Assembly (NCBI RefSeq): GCF_001042475.2
Contig: NZ_LECW02000045.1
Coordinates: 186,001-250,000, forward strand
Reading direction: 5' to 3'
Length of the DNA stretch: 64,000 nucleotides
From: Bacillus glycinifermentans
GTDB taxonomy: Bacteria > Bacillota > Bacilli > Bacillales > Bacillaceae
The notes beneath the pieces are model-generated. The model did not search any database, had not been told where the DNA came from, and saw only the letters and a program-made list of their open reading frames with translations. Positions within the stretch are counted from its first letter, which is position 1; each line of letters starts with the position of its first letter. Of the stretch, positions 33,658-43,070 are shown piece by piece. The position numbers and the translations under genes were made by a program.

Positions 33658-34376
33658 TGCGTCTCGCCCGTCTGCTGAACTTCAAAAATATAACCCAGCC
33701 CCCTAGCAGTTTTAATCCATTTTGGACGGCCCGGATCTTTTTCAATTTTTTCCCTCAGCCGGCGCACGTGTACCATGACCGTACTGTCGCCGTTGTAAAA
33801 TTCACCCCAAACATCCCTGTAGATCTTTTGCTTGCTTAATATTTGATTGGGCTGGCTGCAAAAATACAACAACAGCTTAAACTCCTGAGCAGGGCATTCG
33901 ACTTTTCTTCCATCCACAACAAGCTTCCCTGATGTTTCATTAACTTGAAAGTCCCCGAAATCATAAGACGGCTTGGACGGTGAGGGCGCGGCACCTTTAG
34001 ATCGTTTTAACTGGGCTTTCACACGGGCAACGACTTCAAGAGGGTTGAAGGGTTTGGTAATATAATCGTCTCCGCCAAAACTAAAACCTTGCAGTTTATC
34101 CAAATCAGACGTTTTAGCTGTAAGAAAAAGGACGGGGATATTAGTGAACTGGCGAAATTGATTGCAAAGAGCAAACCCATCAGTATCCGGAAGCATTACA
34201 TCAAGCAGTACAATATCAGGTTGCTCCTGTTTTAACAGATAGAACGCTTCCTCTCCATTTTCGGCATGTAAGACATGAGAGAACCCTTCATTTTCAAACA
34301 CCACGTTTAATAAATTCAAAATATGCTGGTCATCATCGACGATTAACACTTTAAATTGCCCGAAAGAATGATCCAT
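33654..34376 (-). CDS. OmpR-family response regulator
   Basis: The 240-residue regulator has a receiver domain (acidic pocket VDDD, phosphoacceptor Asp in LLDVMLP near residue 58, Lys in YITKPFNP near 108) and a C-terminal winged helix with the family end VHVRRLREKIEKDP...RGLGYIFE. GGAGG precedes the ATG by eight bases. It is the first gene of the two-component operon and probably activates the divergent ABC operon, perhaps when a cell-wall-active peptide is present; this signal is an inference from the transporter type. Confidence 0.9.
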   Translation of the reverse strand: MDHSFGQFKVLIVDDDQHILNLLNVVFENEGFSHVLHAENGEEAFYLLKQEQPDIVLLDVMLPDTDGFALCNQFRQFTNIPVLFLTAKTSDLDKLQGFSFGGDDYITKPFNPLEVVARVKAQLKRSKGAAPSPSKPSYDFGDFQVNETSGKLVVDGRKVECPAQEFKLLLYFCSQPNQILSKQKIYRDVWGEFYNGDSTVMVHVRRLREKIEKDPGRPKWIKTARGLGYIFEVQQTGETQ

Positions 34377-34450
34377 TTTATGACCTCCACAAATGATACG
34401 CTTTCATTTTCACACGAAATAGCTGGTAAAGGAAGTTATGCCGGCTTTAA

Positions 34451-34477
34451 TTTAAGTGATGTTTAACTTTCTTACAA
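34451..34477. promoter_or_regulatory. Candidate response-regulator boxes upstream of the ABC operon
   Basis: TTTAAG (34451) and TTTAAC (34462) start 11 bases apart and TTACAA (34472) follows after ten. Such helical-turn repeats suit an OmpR-type regulator. No convincing -10 is seen at the expected distance, so the promoter itself is unresolved. Confidence 0.3.
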
Positions 34478-34649
34478 TTTTTTATTTCTCATTGCACTCA
34501 TAAAATGTTTTGGAACAAGAGAAAGTTTAGAATATGTAAGCTGCGTGTCCATATATTCGCAGCTGCTTTTGTGTATTTAGGTAATGTTCAGAAAGTGTTT
34601 AAGGCGCATTTATGTAAACGGATCTATGATGAAGGTGAGGTGAGGAACA

Positions 34650-35564
34650 ATGGTGCAAAATATTGTATTGACAAAAAATTTAACAAAAAAATTTAGAAAG
34701 CAAACATCGGTCAGCGGATTAGAGTTGAGAATCGAAAAAGGGCAAATATATGGTTTTCTGGGTCCGAACGGAGCTGGAAAAACGACAACGATCAGGATGC
34801 TGTTAGGCTTGATCAAGCCTACAGAAGGGGATATTCACCTATTCGGCCGGGATATCCGCAAAAACCGCATGCAAATTCTGCAGAGAATCGGTTCCCTGGT
34901 TGAATCGCCATCATATTACGGAAATTTAACAGGAAGGGAAAATCTTGAGGTCATTCGCAGGGTTCGGGATTTGTCTGAAGCACGGATTGCAGAAGCGCTT
35001 GAGATTGTCCGTCTGTCAAAAGCGGCTGATCGGTTAGCAAAAGAGTATTCGCTCGGGATGAAGCAAAGATTAGGAATTGCGGCCGCTTTAATGAGCAAAC
35101 CTGATCTTCTGGTGCTTGATGAACCGACGAACGGACTCGATCCTGCCGGCATTCACGAAATCCGGGAGTTGATCAAGGAGCTCCCGGATAAATACGGGAT
35201 GACTGTTTTAGTATCCAGCCATTTGTTGAGCGAGATTGATCAAATGGCGACACAAGTGGGGATTATTATGAACGGTAAGCTCATTTTCCAAGATGATATC
35301 GAAGCGTTGAGGAAAAAACAAAAACCGCTCCTGAAAATTGGCGTGAATCATATTTATGAAGCCCAATCTATCATACAAAACCGGGGATTGCATGCAGAAC
35401 TTCGGGAAGGAAACTTGTGGATCAGCGAAACATCCCCCGAGTTTGTTTCAGAAGTCAACGGAATGCTGGTGAAATCGGGAGTTTCTGTTTACCGGTTAGA
35501 AGAAGTAAAACGTTCTTTAGAAGACATTTTCCTGGATTTGACAGGTACGGAGGGGAGCTTATGA
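34650..35564 (+). CDS. ABC exporter ATPase, BcrA/lantibiotic-immunity type
   Basis: This 304-residue ATPase powers the two permeases that follow. Walker A is GPNGAGKTT near residue 42, the signature is YSLGMKQRLG and Walker B is LLVLDEPTNGLDP, followed by the switch His in SSHLLSEI. The C-terminal extension of about 90 residues is typical of BcrA, EpiF and NisF exporters that protect against bacitracin or lantibiotics. GGTGAGG lies before the ATG. The stop overlaps the first permease start (ATGA). The adjacent two-component system supports induction by an antimicrobial. Confidence 0.9.
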   Translation: MVQNIVLTKNLTKKFRKQTSVSGLELRIEKGQIYGFLGPNGAGKTTTIRMLLGLIKPTEGDIHLFGRDIRKNRMQILQRIGSLVESPSYYGNLTGRENLEVIRRVRDLSEARIAEALEIVRLSKAADRLAKEYSLGMKQRLGIAAALMSKPDLLVLDEPTNGLDPAGIHEIRELIKELPDKYGMTVLVSSHLLSEIDQMATQVGIIMNGKLIFQDDIEALRKKQKPLLKIGVNHIYEAQSIIQNRGLHAELREGNLWISETSPEFVSEVNGMLVKSGVSVYRLEEVKRSLEDIFLDLTGTEGSL

Positions 35565-36319
35565 AACAAGTGCTGCACGGCGATCTCTTGAAACTGAAGC
35601 GTTCCTCTTTATTTATTGTAGTCTTCCTAGTCCCCCTTGTTGTTTTGGCATATGAGCTGTTAAATCTAATTTACCGTGGGGAATATGTCCAAAAGCAAGC
35701 CGAAATATTCAAGGCCTCTTCTATGTGGCAGTATATGCTTTTTGACAACAGCATGCTGTTTGGATTGGGTTTTCCTTTATCCGTTACGATCATTGCTTCC
35801 ATTATTGCAAATATAGAGCATCAGACAAATTCGTGGAAGCAAACGCTGTCTTTGCCAATATCAAAAGTAAGAGTTTACTTAAGCAAATATATTTGGCTTT
35901 TCAACAGTCTGCTATTAACCGCGGCGATATTTGCAATAGGCATGGTTGTACTTGGGAAGGCTTTGGGATTTGAAGGGCCGGTACCGTGGGGGCTTCTATT
36001 CGGAGACAGCTTTGCCATGCTGCTTACGGCGCTGCCGGTCATGTCTTTTCAATTATGGCTGTCCATCACATTTAAAAACCAGGCCTTTTCGATTCTCATC
36101 GGTACAATCAGCTCGATTGTCGGTCTATTTTTAGCTGCCGGAATGACGACGCGGTGGTTTCCGCTCGCTTACCCGAGCCAGTCATCGACCGTCATTTTGC
36201 AATATGAGGGTCTTGGGGGCAATCCGGACCTATCCGCTTTTGTCGTGATTAATGTTTTTGTCGGAATGGCGCTTTTGTTCATGGGGGCCTTTCACTTTAA
36301 AAAGCGAGATGTGCTGTAG
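35561..36319 (+). CDS. ABC exporter permease 1 (lantibiotic-immunity MutE/EpiE type)
   Basis: The 252-residue membrane protein has six hydrophobic segments and the family opening LKLKRSSLFIVVFLVPLVVL. The coding frame is open upstream to 35417, but the start at 35561 overlaps the ATPase stop by four bases and follows GGAGGGG, so it is preferred. With the next gene it forms a heteromeric permease; the two begin with the same charged motif (LKLKRS) and are paralogues. Confidence 0.82.
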   Translation: MKQVLHGDLLKLKRSSLFIVVFLVPLVVLAYELLNLIYRGEYVQKQAEIFKASSMWQYMLFDNSMLFGLGFPLSVTIIASIIANIEHQTNSWKQTLSLPISKVRVYLSKYIWLFNSLLLTAAIFAIGMVVLGKALGFEGPVPWGLLFGDSFAMLLTALPVMSFQLWLSITFKNQAFSILIGTISSIVGLFLAAGMTTRWFPLAYPSQSSTVILQYEGLGGNPDLSAFVVINVFVGMALLFMGAFHFKKRDVL

Positions 36320-36330
36320 GAGGATGTATG

Positions 36331-37065
36331 ATGTTAAAAAATATATTAGCTGCCGAAAGGTTGAAATTAAAACGCTCGAAAATGTGGGTGTTGTATGTAT
36401 TGGCTCCTTTGATCAGCGTCATATTGGCCTATACGAACTTTCACAATAACTATAATCTGTTTGTGCAGCCGGGCGACAACGAATGGATTGAAGCCTGGAC
36501 TCAGGTTGCCGTTTTCATGGGATCCTTTGTACTGCCGATTCTTGTAGGCATTTATGCTGCTTTTGTCTGCAGAGGAGAACATATAGGAGGATGGAAGCAG
36601 CTTTTGGCCCTCCCGGTTTTAAGATCCCGGGTTTTCTTTGCGAAAAGCGTCATGGTTGCGGTGATGGTGGCTGCGACGATGGGCATCTTATTCATCCTCT
36701 TTATGATGGTCGGCTTTCTTAACGGACTAAAAGGAGGTCTGCCTTTTTTCGCGATCTTGGGATACGTTGTCCAAGGATCGATTGCCAGCCTTCCGCTGAT
36801 CGTACTGCAGCTGATTGTTTCCATCAGGTTTAAGACATTCGGGATCCCGCTTGCGGTCAGCATCGGTTTTACTTTGCCGTCCATACTTGCCGCAAATACG
36901 CCATTGGGGCAAATATACCCTTGGGCTCTGCCTATGCTCGGGATGTCTCCTCCTGATGAATCGCCTATTGCTTCATATCCGTTGTTTTATGGTGTATTAA
37001 TTGTTTTGTTAATCCTATTCACGGTGCTGGGAGTAAGAAATTTTTCACGGAGAGATATGGTTTAA
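36331..37065 (+). CDS. ABC exporter permease 2 (lantibiotic-immunity type)
   Basis: The 244-residue membrane protein has six hydrophobic segments and starts ILAAERLKLKRSKMWVLYVLAPL, a paralogue of permease 1. Several ATGs follow the AGGAGG; the one at 36331 has the best spacing (seven bases), the one at 36328 is also possible. It ends with the family tail NFSRRDMV, which parallels HFKKRDVL in permease 1. It closes the three-gene exporter operon. No obvious terminator follows before the hairpin at 37215. Confidence 0.82.
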   Translation: MLKNILAAERLKLKRSKMWVLYVLAPLISVILAYTNFHNNYNLFVQPGDNEWIEAWTQVAVFMGSFVLPILVGIYAAFVCRGEHIGGWKQLLALPVLRSRVFFAKSVMVAVMVAATMGILFILFMMVGFLNGLKGGLPFFAILGYVVQGSIASLPLIVLQLIVSIRFKTFGIPLAVSIGFTLPSILAANTPLGQIYPWALPMLGMSPPDESPIASYPLFYGVLIVLLILFTVLGVRNFSRRDMV

Positions 37066-37214
37066 GGTCTTTAAAAATTATGATTTTCTCTCCCGGCAGC
37101 TTAAGGATATCTAAGAAATTCTGATCCAGCGGGGGAAATCATTAAGGAACGCATCACGAATGAATAGAAAAAAGCAATTCTATTATGACATGTGGAGGAA
37201 ACATATGATTTCTT

Positions 37215-37251
37215 TATGATATCATCCCGATAAAAACGGAATGATATCATA
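37215..37251. repeat. Long inverted repeat built from two ATGATATCAT palindromes
   Basis: TATGATATCAT (37215-37225) and ATGATATCATA (37241-37251) face each other, and CCG/CGG extend the stem; as minus-strand RNA it is a 15-base-pair hairpin with one G-U pair. Each arm is itself a 10-bp palindrome. No T run follows on either strand. It lies between the exporter operon and arcR. The stretch 37066-37214 otherwise shows only a GGAGG followed by a four-codon ORF. Confidence 0.5.
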
Positions 37252-37279
37252 CGTCGATTTTGCACTTTTCAAGGGGAGT

Positions 37280-37957
37280 TTATGCAAAATACTCCGGCCG
37301 GTTGATCATAATCTGCTTGTTCATCTGGCTGATGATGCCTTCACAGCGGAGCTTTTTCAAGACGGCGCTGACGGTTTCGCGGGAGGTGCCGGAGATTTTG
37401 GCGATTTCCGCCGCCGTGATCGGGCAGCTGATGATGGTTGAGTCGCGTTCTTTTTCGCCGAGGCTTTCGGTCAGGTAATAGATCGCTTGCGTCACCCGGT
37501 CGTGCGCATGCGAGAGCGTGATTCGCTTAAGCCTTTCTTCATGAAGGGCGAGAATGTCGGATAATTCATTGAGAACATCAAAAAGGAGCGTTTTATTGTC
37601 CCTGACGAGATCTTCAAAGATGTTCATGGGAATATAGTAGAGTTCGATATCTGTCAAGGCTTCGGCGGAATAATGGTAATGCTCGTCGCGAAACAAGCCG
37701 CCGAATGGAAAAAGCGTATGGGGGCGTACGTAGTCGGTATAAAACATCGATCCCGTTTCGTTTGATTTTTCGAGTTTAATAAAGCCGTCAAGAAGAAGAT
37801 ACATTCGTTCCCGGGGGTCATCTTCCATAAATAAAATCTGGCCTTTATGATAGGTGCGCCAATAGATGAACTGTTTGATGTTTTCCAGCTCCTTTTTATT
37901 CAGGGAAGCGAATAGAGGAAACTTTTTCAGATGATGTATGATGTCTTTGTTTTTCAT
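37280..37957 (-). CDS. arcR: ArcR, Crp/Fnr-family activator of the arginine deiminase pathway
   Basis: The 225-residue regulator has an N-terminal cyclic-nucleotide-binding-like beta-roll (residues 12-125), a long dimer helix and a C-terminal helix-turn-helix ITAAEIAKISGTSRETVSAVLKKLRCEG. It lacks the N-terminal cysteine cluster of oxygen-sensing Fnr. In B. licheniformis ArcR is known to activate arcABDC under anaerobic conditions through an Fnr-like box ahead of arcA, and such a box is present here. It is the last gene of the operon, 116 bases after arcC, with an intervening weak terminator. Confidence 0.92.
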   Translation of the reverse strand: MKNKDIIHHLKKFPLFASLNKKELENIKQFIYWRTYHKGQILFMEDDPRERMYLLLDGFIKLEKSNETGSMFYTDYVRPHTLFPFGGLFRDEHYHYSAEALTDIELYYIPMNIFEDLVRDNKTLLFDVLNELSDILALHEERLKRITLSHAHDRVTQAIYYLTESLGEKERDSTIISCPITAAEIAKISGTSRETVSAVLKKLRCEGIISQMNKQIMINRPEYFA

Positions 37958-38034
37958 ATGAAACGACCACCCTTATCCGTTTTTCTTATGATTGTGGCTT
38001 ATCATTTTAAATTTTACATGTTTTGGGCGGCAGG

Positions 38035-38065
38035 CAAAAGGAAGAACCCTTTCCGAGCCCTTCCT
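38035..38065 (-). terminator. Weak terminator or attenuator between arcC and arcR
   Basis: On the minus strand AGGAAGGGCTC pairs with GGGTTCTTCCT over 11 base pairs, four of them G-U, around GGAAAG, then TTTTG. It could lower arcR expression relative to arcABDC. Confidence 0.5.
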
Positions 38066-38073
38066 CATGCCGC

Positions 38074-39024
38074 TTAACCCTGTTCGACAATCGTGCCGGC
38101 TCTGCCTTCAAGGGCTTCTTTCGCCATTTGAAGGGAGGTGATCACCGCTTTGTTTCCTTTCGCTGCTTCGGCAAACTGAATGGCAGCTTTCACTTTTGGC
38201 AGCATGCTTCCTTCTGCGAATTGTTTTTCTTCTATATAGCCTTTCAGCTCGTCGGTTGTAACGCGTTTGAGCGTCCGTTCCGTCGGTTTTAAATAATCGA
38301 TTGCGACATAATCGACGGCGGTTAAAATAATCAGTTCGGTTGCCTGAACCAGCTCTGCTAATTTGCAAGCGGCAAAATCCTTGTCGATGACCGCGTCGAT
38401 GCCGCTGACGGACCGGTTGTCTTCAATGACTGGAATGCCTCCCCCGCCTGCCGCGATGACAATATGGCCTTTTTCGACTAAATCGTTGATGACATCGTAT
38501 TCAAGGATGGATACGGGGACAGGTGACGGTACAACACGGCGCCAGCCTCTTCCCGCGTCCTCTTTAAAGACGATGTCCCCGTTCCCGCTGTTCATCAGCT
38601 CTTTCGCCTCTTGTTCGCTGTAAAACGGTCCGATCGGCTTCGTCGGGTTGCGGAATGCTTCATCATCGCCGCTGACGGCGACACGGGTGATGACGGTTGC
38701 CGCATGTTTGTCTTTTCCTTTCGCATGGAGAGCTTCATCGATTGCGTTTTGCAGCCAATAGCCGATCATTCCCTGTGTCATCGATACACACGTTTCAAGA
38801 GGCATTGCCGGCGTTTTTGGGGAATCTGCCGCTTTTTGCTGAATCATCAGGCTCCCGACTTGCGGGCCGTTTCCGTGTGTAATAATGATGTCGGTGCCGC
38901 TGTCGAGCATATCAGCCAAATATGCTGCCGTTTCTTTCAATGCCTGCTGCTGTGCTTCCGCGCTTGCGTCCCCGGCTTGAATCGCATTCCCGCCCAGTGC
39001 AACGACGATTTTTCTTTTTTTCAT
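38074..39024 (-). CDS. arcC: Carbamate kinase
   Basis: This cytoplasmic enzyme makes ATP from carbamoyl phosphate and ADP, the energy-yielding last step of arginine fermentation. Family motifs are visible: VALGGNAIQ at residue 8, THGNGPQVG near 48, and [10 protein letters not shown] near 205. The 316 residues match the family. GAGGTGG precedes the start. It is the fourth gene of the arc operon. Confidence 0.95.
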   Translation of the reverse strand: MKKRKIVVALGGNAIQAGDASAEAQQQALKETAAYLADMLDSGTDIIITHGNGPQVGSLMIQQKAADSPKTPAMPLETCVSMTQGMIGYWLQNAIDEALHAKGKDKHAATVITRVAVSGDDEAFRNPTKPIGPFYSEQEAKELMNSGNGDIVFKEDAGRGWRRVVPSPVPVSILEYDVINDLVEKGHIVIAAGGGGIPVIEDNRSVSGIDAVIDKDFAACKLAELVQATELIILTAVDYVAIDYLKPTERTLKRVTTDELKGYIEEKQFAEGSMLPKVKAAIQFAEAAKGNKAVITSLQMAKEALEGRAGTIVEQG

Positions 39025-39055
39025 AATGAAACCACCTCTCGTTCAGTGATGTTTG

Positions 39056-40471
39056 TTAAATGGAAATGCCTCCAGATGCCAATTTCACGATGGCAAATAC
39101 AGCCAGGATCAGAATGGCTGCGGCGACCACAAGTTCAGCCTTGTTGAATGCCGGAGCTTGCTTATTTTTGCGAACGGCCCGGTATACCAAAATGCCAGGC
39201 GCGTATAAAATCATGGTCAAAAGCAGGTAGTCAAGCCCCGCTGCGTAGATCAGCCATATGCCGTATATGCTTGCGATCAGCCCGATGATGACGTTTTTCC
39301 AACGGTCGGGCCCCTTGTGCAGCCAGCTGTATTTGAGCTGGTATAATCCAGAAAATAAATACGGAATTAAGATGGCTGAGGAAGCCAGCGAAAATGCGAA
39401 CCGGTAAGCCGCATCCGAAATGATAAACGTCAGCAGAAACAGCTGAATGATGGCGTTTGTCAGCACCAGCGCGTTTGTCGGCGCGCCGTTTTTATTTTCT
39501 TTGCCAAACCACTTCGGGAAGACGCCTTCCCGTGCGGCAATCAGCGGCAGCTCTCCGGCAAAAAGCGTCCAGGCCAGCCATGCGCCCAAGACAGAAATCA
39601 CGAGACCCAGGTTGATCAGCACGGCCCCCCATTTGCCGACGATATGCTCCATCATTGCAGCCATTGACGGGTTGGGAAGTCCGGCAAGGCTTTCTTGATT
39701 CATGACGCCGAGGGAGAGCATAGTGATCATCACATAAATGGCGAGCACGCTGATCAGCCCGATGACGGTCGCTTTGCCGACATCGCTCGATTTTTTGGCC
39801 CTGCTTGAAAACAGCACCGCGCCTTCAACGCCGGTAAACACCCAAACGGTGACAAGCATCGTGCTCTTAATTTGCGTTCCGATTGAGCCGAGCGACAGCC
39901 CTTTTCCCCAAAAATCGCCGGTAAATAAGTCAAGATGAAAAACAAAGATGACGGCGACGATAAAAGCAAAAATCGGCACCAGTTTCGAAATGGTCGTAAT
40001 CAGATTAATCATGGCAGCGGATTGGACGCCCCGCAGGATCAAAAAGTGAACGCCCCAAAGAATCACGCTTGCCCCAATAATGGATGCGATATTTTGGCCG
40101 TCGCCAAACACGGGGATGAAATACCCGACGGCGCTGAAGAGCAGCGTACCGTATGCGACATTGCCGAGAAGGGCCGCGAACCAGTATCCCCAGCCGCTGT
40201 TAAATCCCATGAAATGGCCGAATCCTTCCCGAGCGTAAGTGAAAATACCGCCGTCTAAATCAGGCCGTTTCGCCGTGAGATTTTGGAATGATAAGGCCAA
40301 GGCGATCATGCCGGCTCCGGTGATGACCCAGCCGATCAAAATTGCCCCGGCCCCGGCGCCAGCCGCCATGTCGCTTGCGATGTTGAAGGCTCCGCCGCCG
40401 ATCATTGATCCGATGACAAGCGCAATGAGTGCAAACAGACCCAGTTTTTTTTCTTCCGCCATTTTTGTCAC
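39056..40471 (-). CDS. arcD: Arginine/ornithine antiporter
   Basis: This 471-residue membrane protein of the amino acid-polyamine-organocation superfamily exchanges external arginine for ornithine, so no energy is spent on uptake. The N-terminal consensus IGSMIGGGAFNIASDMA and about 13 hydrophobic segments are seen. It lies between arcB and arcC in the operon order known for B. licheniformis. The start may be the ATG at 40471 or 40462. Confidence 0.93.
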   Translation of the reverse strand: MTKMAEEKKLGLFALIALVIGSMIGGGAFNIASDMAAGAGAGAILIGWVITGAGMIALALSFQNLTAKRPDLDGGIFTYAREGFGHFMGFNSGWGYWFAALLGNVAYGTLLFSAVGYFIPVFGDGQNIASIIGASVILWGVHFLILRGVQSAAMINLITTISKLVPIFAFIVAVIFVFHLDLFTGDFWGKGLSLGSIGTQIKSTMLVTVWVFTGVEGAVLFSSRAKKSSDVGKATVIGLISVLAIYVMITMLSLGVMNQESLAGLPNPSMAAMMEHIVGKWGAVLINLGLVISVLGAWLAWTLFAGELPLIAAREGVFPKWFGKENKNGAPTNALVLTNAIIQLFLLTFIISDAAYRFAFSLASSAILIPYLFSGLYQLKYSWLHKGPDRWKNVIIGLIASIYGIWLIYAAGLDYLLLTMILYAPGILVYRAVRKNKQAPAFNKAELVVAAAILILAVFAIVKLASGGISI

Positions 40472-40515
40472 CTCATTCGGTTTAAAGATGGAAAAGGGAA
40501 TGTTCCCTTTTCCGG

Positions 40516-41523
40516 TCAGTCAAGGTCGCCAAGTGTCGCCGCCATGACAGCTTTGATCGTATGCATGCGGTTTTCCGCTTCATCGAATACTTTGGAATGC
40601 TTGCTGCGGAACACTTCGTCTGTCACTTCCATTTCTTTGAGGCCGTGCTGTTCGTAAACGTTTTGTCCGTATGTCGTATGAAGGTCATGGAAGGCCGGCA
40701 GACAGTGCAGGAAGATGACATTGTCATTTCCGGTTTTCTTCACGAGTTCCATGTTGACTTGGTAAGGCTTAAGAAGTTTGATCCTTTCGGCAAACTTGTC
40801 TTCTTCTCCCATGGACACCCAGACGTCCGTATACAGTACATCAGCTCCGGAAGCAGCCTTGTCTGTATCGTCTGTTACGGTCACGCGTCCACCGGATTCT
40901 TTCGCAAACGTTTCCGCCAGCTTCACGATTTCCTTATCAGGGTAGAGCTCTTGAGGCGAGCAGATTCTGACGTCCATGCCGACTTTGGCTCCGCCGATGA
41001 GCAGGCTGTTGGCGACATTATTCCGTCCGTCTCCGATATAGGTCAGTGTGACGCCTTTTACACGTCCAAGGTGTTCTTTAACCGTCATAAAGTCGGCAAG
41101 CATTTGTGTCGGATGCCATAGATCGGTTAACCCGTTCCAAACCGGAACGCCTGAATGTTCGGCCAGCGACTCGACTTTTTCGTGTTCAAAGCCGCGGAAT
41201 TCAATGCCGTCAAACATCCTGCCGAGAACTTTTGCCGTGTCTTCAATCGATTCTTTTTTGCCGAGCTGGATATCGTCTTTGCCGAGATATTCCGGATGAG
41301 CGCCGAGGTCAATGCAGGCGGTTGTGAAGGCGCAACGCGTTCTTGTTGACGGTTTTTCAAAGAGCAACGCGATGTTTTTGCCTTCTAAATAGCGGTGTTT
41401 GATGCCCTGTGCTTTTTTGTCTTTCAATTCTTGGGCAAGGTCGAGCAAATAAAGGATTTCTTCTTCTGAAAAATCTTTTTCGGCTAAATAGCTTCTGCCT
41501 TTTAAATCGATTGTTTTCTCCAT
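40516..41523 (-). CDS. arcB: Catabolic ornithine carbamoyltransferase
   Basis: This cytoplasmic enzyme splits citrulline with phosphate into ornithine and carbamoyl phosphate. The carbamoyl-phosphate motif [12 protein letters not shown], the HPTQ motif ([10 protein letters not shown]) and the ornithine-site HCLPAFHD are intact. The frame is open to 41562, inside arcA, but MEKTIDLKG at 41523 is preferred because AAGGAGAG lies ahead, giving 335 residues, the usual length. It follows arcA by about 28 bases. Confidence 0.95.
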   Translation of the reverse strand: MEKTIDLKGRSYLAEKDFSEEEILYLLDLAQELKDKKAQGIKHRYLEGKNIALLFEKPSTRTRCAFTTACIDLGAHPEYLGKDDIQLGKKESIEDTAKVLGRMFDGIEFRGFEHEKVESLAEHSGVPVWNGLTDLWHPTQMLADFMTVKEHLGRVKGVTLTYIGDGRNNVANSLLIGGAKVGMDVRICSPQELYPDKEIVKLAETFAKESGGRVTVTDDTDKAASGADVLYTDVWVSMGEEDKFAERIKLLKPYQVNMELVKKTGNDNVIFLHCLPAFHDLHTTYGQNVYEQHGLKEMEVTDEVFRSKHSKVFDEAENRMHTIKAVMAATLGDLD

Positions 41524-41551
41524 TTTGACTCTCTCCTTTTGACTGGATTGT

Positions 41552-42796
41552 TTATTTGACATCCTCGCGGTACAGCGGCATGCTCATGCAGCGCGGGCCC
41601 CCGCGGCCCCTTGAAAGCTCCCCGCTCGGAATTTCGATGACTTCGATGCCCTGTTCTCTCAAGCAGGCATTTGAGATGTAGTTTCGGTCATAGGTGACAA
41701 CGACGCCTGGAGCGATAGCGAGCGTATTTGAGCCGTCATTCCACTGCTCCCGGGCCGAAGCAATTTCGTCTCCGCCTCCGCAGAAGATCAGATTCACATC
41801 TGAGAGACCAAGTGTTTTCTTCAGGACGTCCGGCAGATTGTGCTCTTCGGTAATTTGAATGTCGCCGTCTTCCGTTTTTCCGCGTTCAAGGACAAAGATC
41901 CGCATGTCTCCTTCAGGCCCCTGAATGGCCGGATGAATTGTGAACTGATCCCGATCGACCATGGTAAACACGGTATCCAAGTGCATAAAAGCTCTGGTTT
42001 TCGGTATTTCTACGGCCAGCACCCGGCGGATTTGGCTTTGGCGTTTAAATAGATTTCTGACCAATTGCTCAATCGCCTGGGCGGATGAACGTTCAGAGAC
42101 GCCGATTGCCACGGTTTCATGATTCAGCACGAGTTCGTCTCCGCCTTCGATATTGAACTTGATATCGCGGTCAAGCCAGATCGGGATATCCTGGCCCTTA
42201 AATCGCGGATGGTGCTGGACGATGTAGCGCATGAACAGCGACTCTCTCCGGCGGGCCGGTTCTTTCATTTTGTTGATGGTCAGCCCGCTGCCGATCGCGG
42301 CTGCCGGATCTCTTGTGAAATAAAGGTTTGGCATCGGGTCGAGATAGAATGGATAATGATCATCCATCATCTCGTGCAATTGGGAACGAATGCCCTTTTC
42401 CAATTCGTTTTTTCTGATTCCGCTCATCACACGATCGACCATTGCGTCCGTATCGAACGAGAGCAGATACTCCTTTAATCTGTCGAAAGCGCCGTTTACG
42501 TCTGCTTTGCTTTCCGTCAAAAGCTCGCTGACAAACCGTTCGCGGACTGATTCGTCTTTGAGCGCTTCCGCTGCCAGCTTCTCTAAATAGAGAACTTCTA
42601 CGCCTTGTTCTTTAAGAGTTTCTGCAAATTGGTCATGCTCGTGTTGAACGGCCGGTAAAAAAGGAATATCGTCAAAAAGAAGCCGTCCAAGATACTCGGG
42701 TGTGAGGTTTTCCAATTCCCGCCCGGGCCGCTTCAGCATGACCGTTTTCAAAGTGCCGATTTCTGAGTAAACGTGAATCGGTGTCGTCATGATCAT
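41552..42796 (-). CDS. arcA: Arginine deiminase
   Basis: This cytoplasmic enzyme converts arginine to citrulline and ammonia, the first step of the pathway; ammonia also raises pH. The substrate-binding stretch [15 protein letters not shown], the catalytic His in [13 protein letters not shown] and the nucleophilic Cys in [13 protein letters not shown] near the C terminus are all present. Two ATGs are possible (42796 and 42790); both lie after AGGAGG at four and ten bases. It is the first gene of the operon, with cre, Fnr-type and ARG-type boxes upstream. Confidence 0.96.
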   Translation of the reverse strand: MIMTTPIHVYSEIGTLKTVMLKRPGRELENLTPEYLGRLLFDDIPFLPAVQHEHDQFAETLKEQGVEVLYLEKLAAEALKDESVRERFVSELLTESKADVNGAFDRLKEYLLSFDTDAMVDRVMSGIRKNELEKGIRSQLHEMMDDHYPFYLDPMPNLYFTRDPAAAIGSGLTINKMKEPARRRESLFMRYIVQHHPRFKGQDIPIWLDRDIKFNIEGGDELVLNHETVAIGVSERSSAQAIEQLVRNLFKRQSQIRRVLAVEIPKTRAFMHLDTVFTMVDRDQFTIHPAIQGPEGDMRIFVLERGKTEDGDIQITEEHNLPDVLKKTLGLSDVNLIFCGGGDEIASAREQWNDGSNTLAIAPGVVVTYDRNYISNACLREQGIEVIEIPSGELSRGRGGPRCMSMPLYREDVK

Positions 42797-42857
42797 CCCG
42801 CCTCCTAAGCTCTTTTTGTTACACGTACAGCTTAAAACAGCGGGAAAGATGACGCTG

Positions 42858-42955
42858 TGAAAGCGATAACAGCAAAAATGTGAACTATTTCACTTATTTT
42901 TTGATGGGGCAAAAGCAAAAATGAATAAATATGACAAAATGAATATAAACCTTTG
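42858..42955 (-). promoter_or_regulatory. arcA control region: cre, Fnr/ArcR box and two ARG-like boxes
   Basis: TGAAAGCGATAACA (42858-42871) is a cre that fits every fixed consensus position. TGTGA-N6-TCACT (42879-42894) is an Fnr/Crp-type box for ArcR. AATGAATAAATATGACAA (42920-42937) and an adjacent ATGAATATAAAC segment (42939 on) resemble ARG boxes for ArgR. The order from arcA outwards is cre, Fnr box, ARG boxes, which fits CcpA repression and joint ArcR/ArgR activation as reported for B. licheniformis. I could not fix the -10. Confidence 0.75.
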
Positions 42956-43034
42956 TCAGGCCAACAAAGAAAACGTATAAACGCTGTATATTTTTTGCTG
43001 AGATTTTTCGAAAAAATTTTTTCGGAAATAAAAA

Positions 43035-43057
43035 AGCCGGCCCCGTATAGGGCGGCT
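43035..43057 (-). terminator. Terminator of argR
   Basis: AGCCGGCCC and GGGCGGCT pair around a short loop with one G-G mismatch; the minus-strand transcript then runs into T residues. It separates argR from arcA, which are in the same direction. Confidence 0.7.
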
Positions 43058-43070
43058 CTGGAGGACGGCA

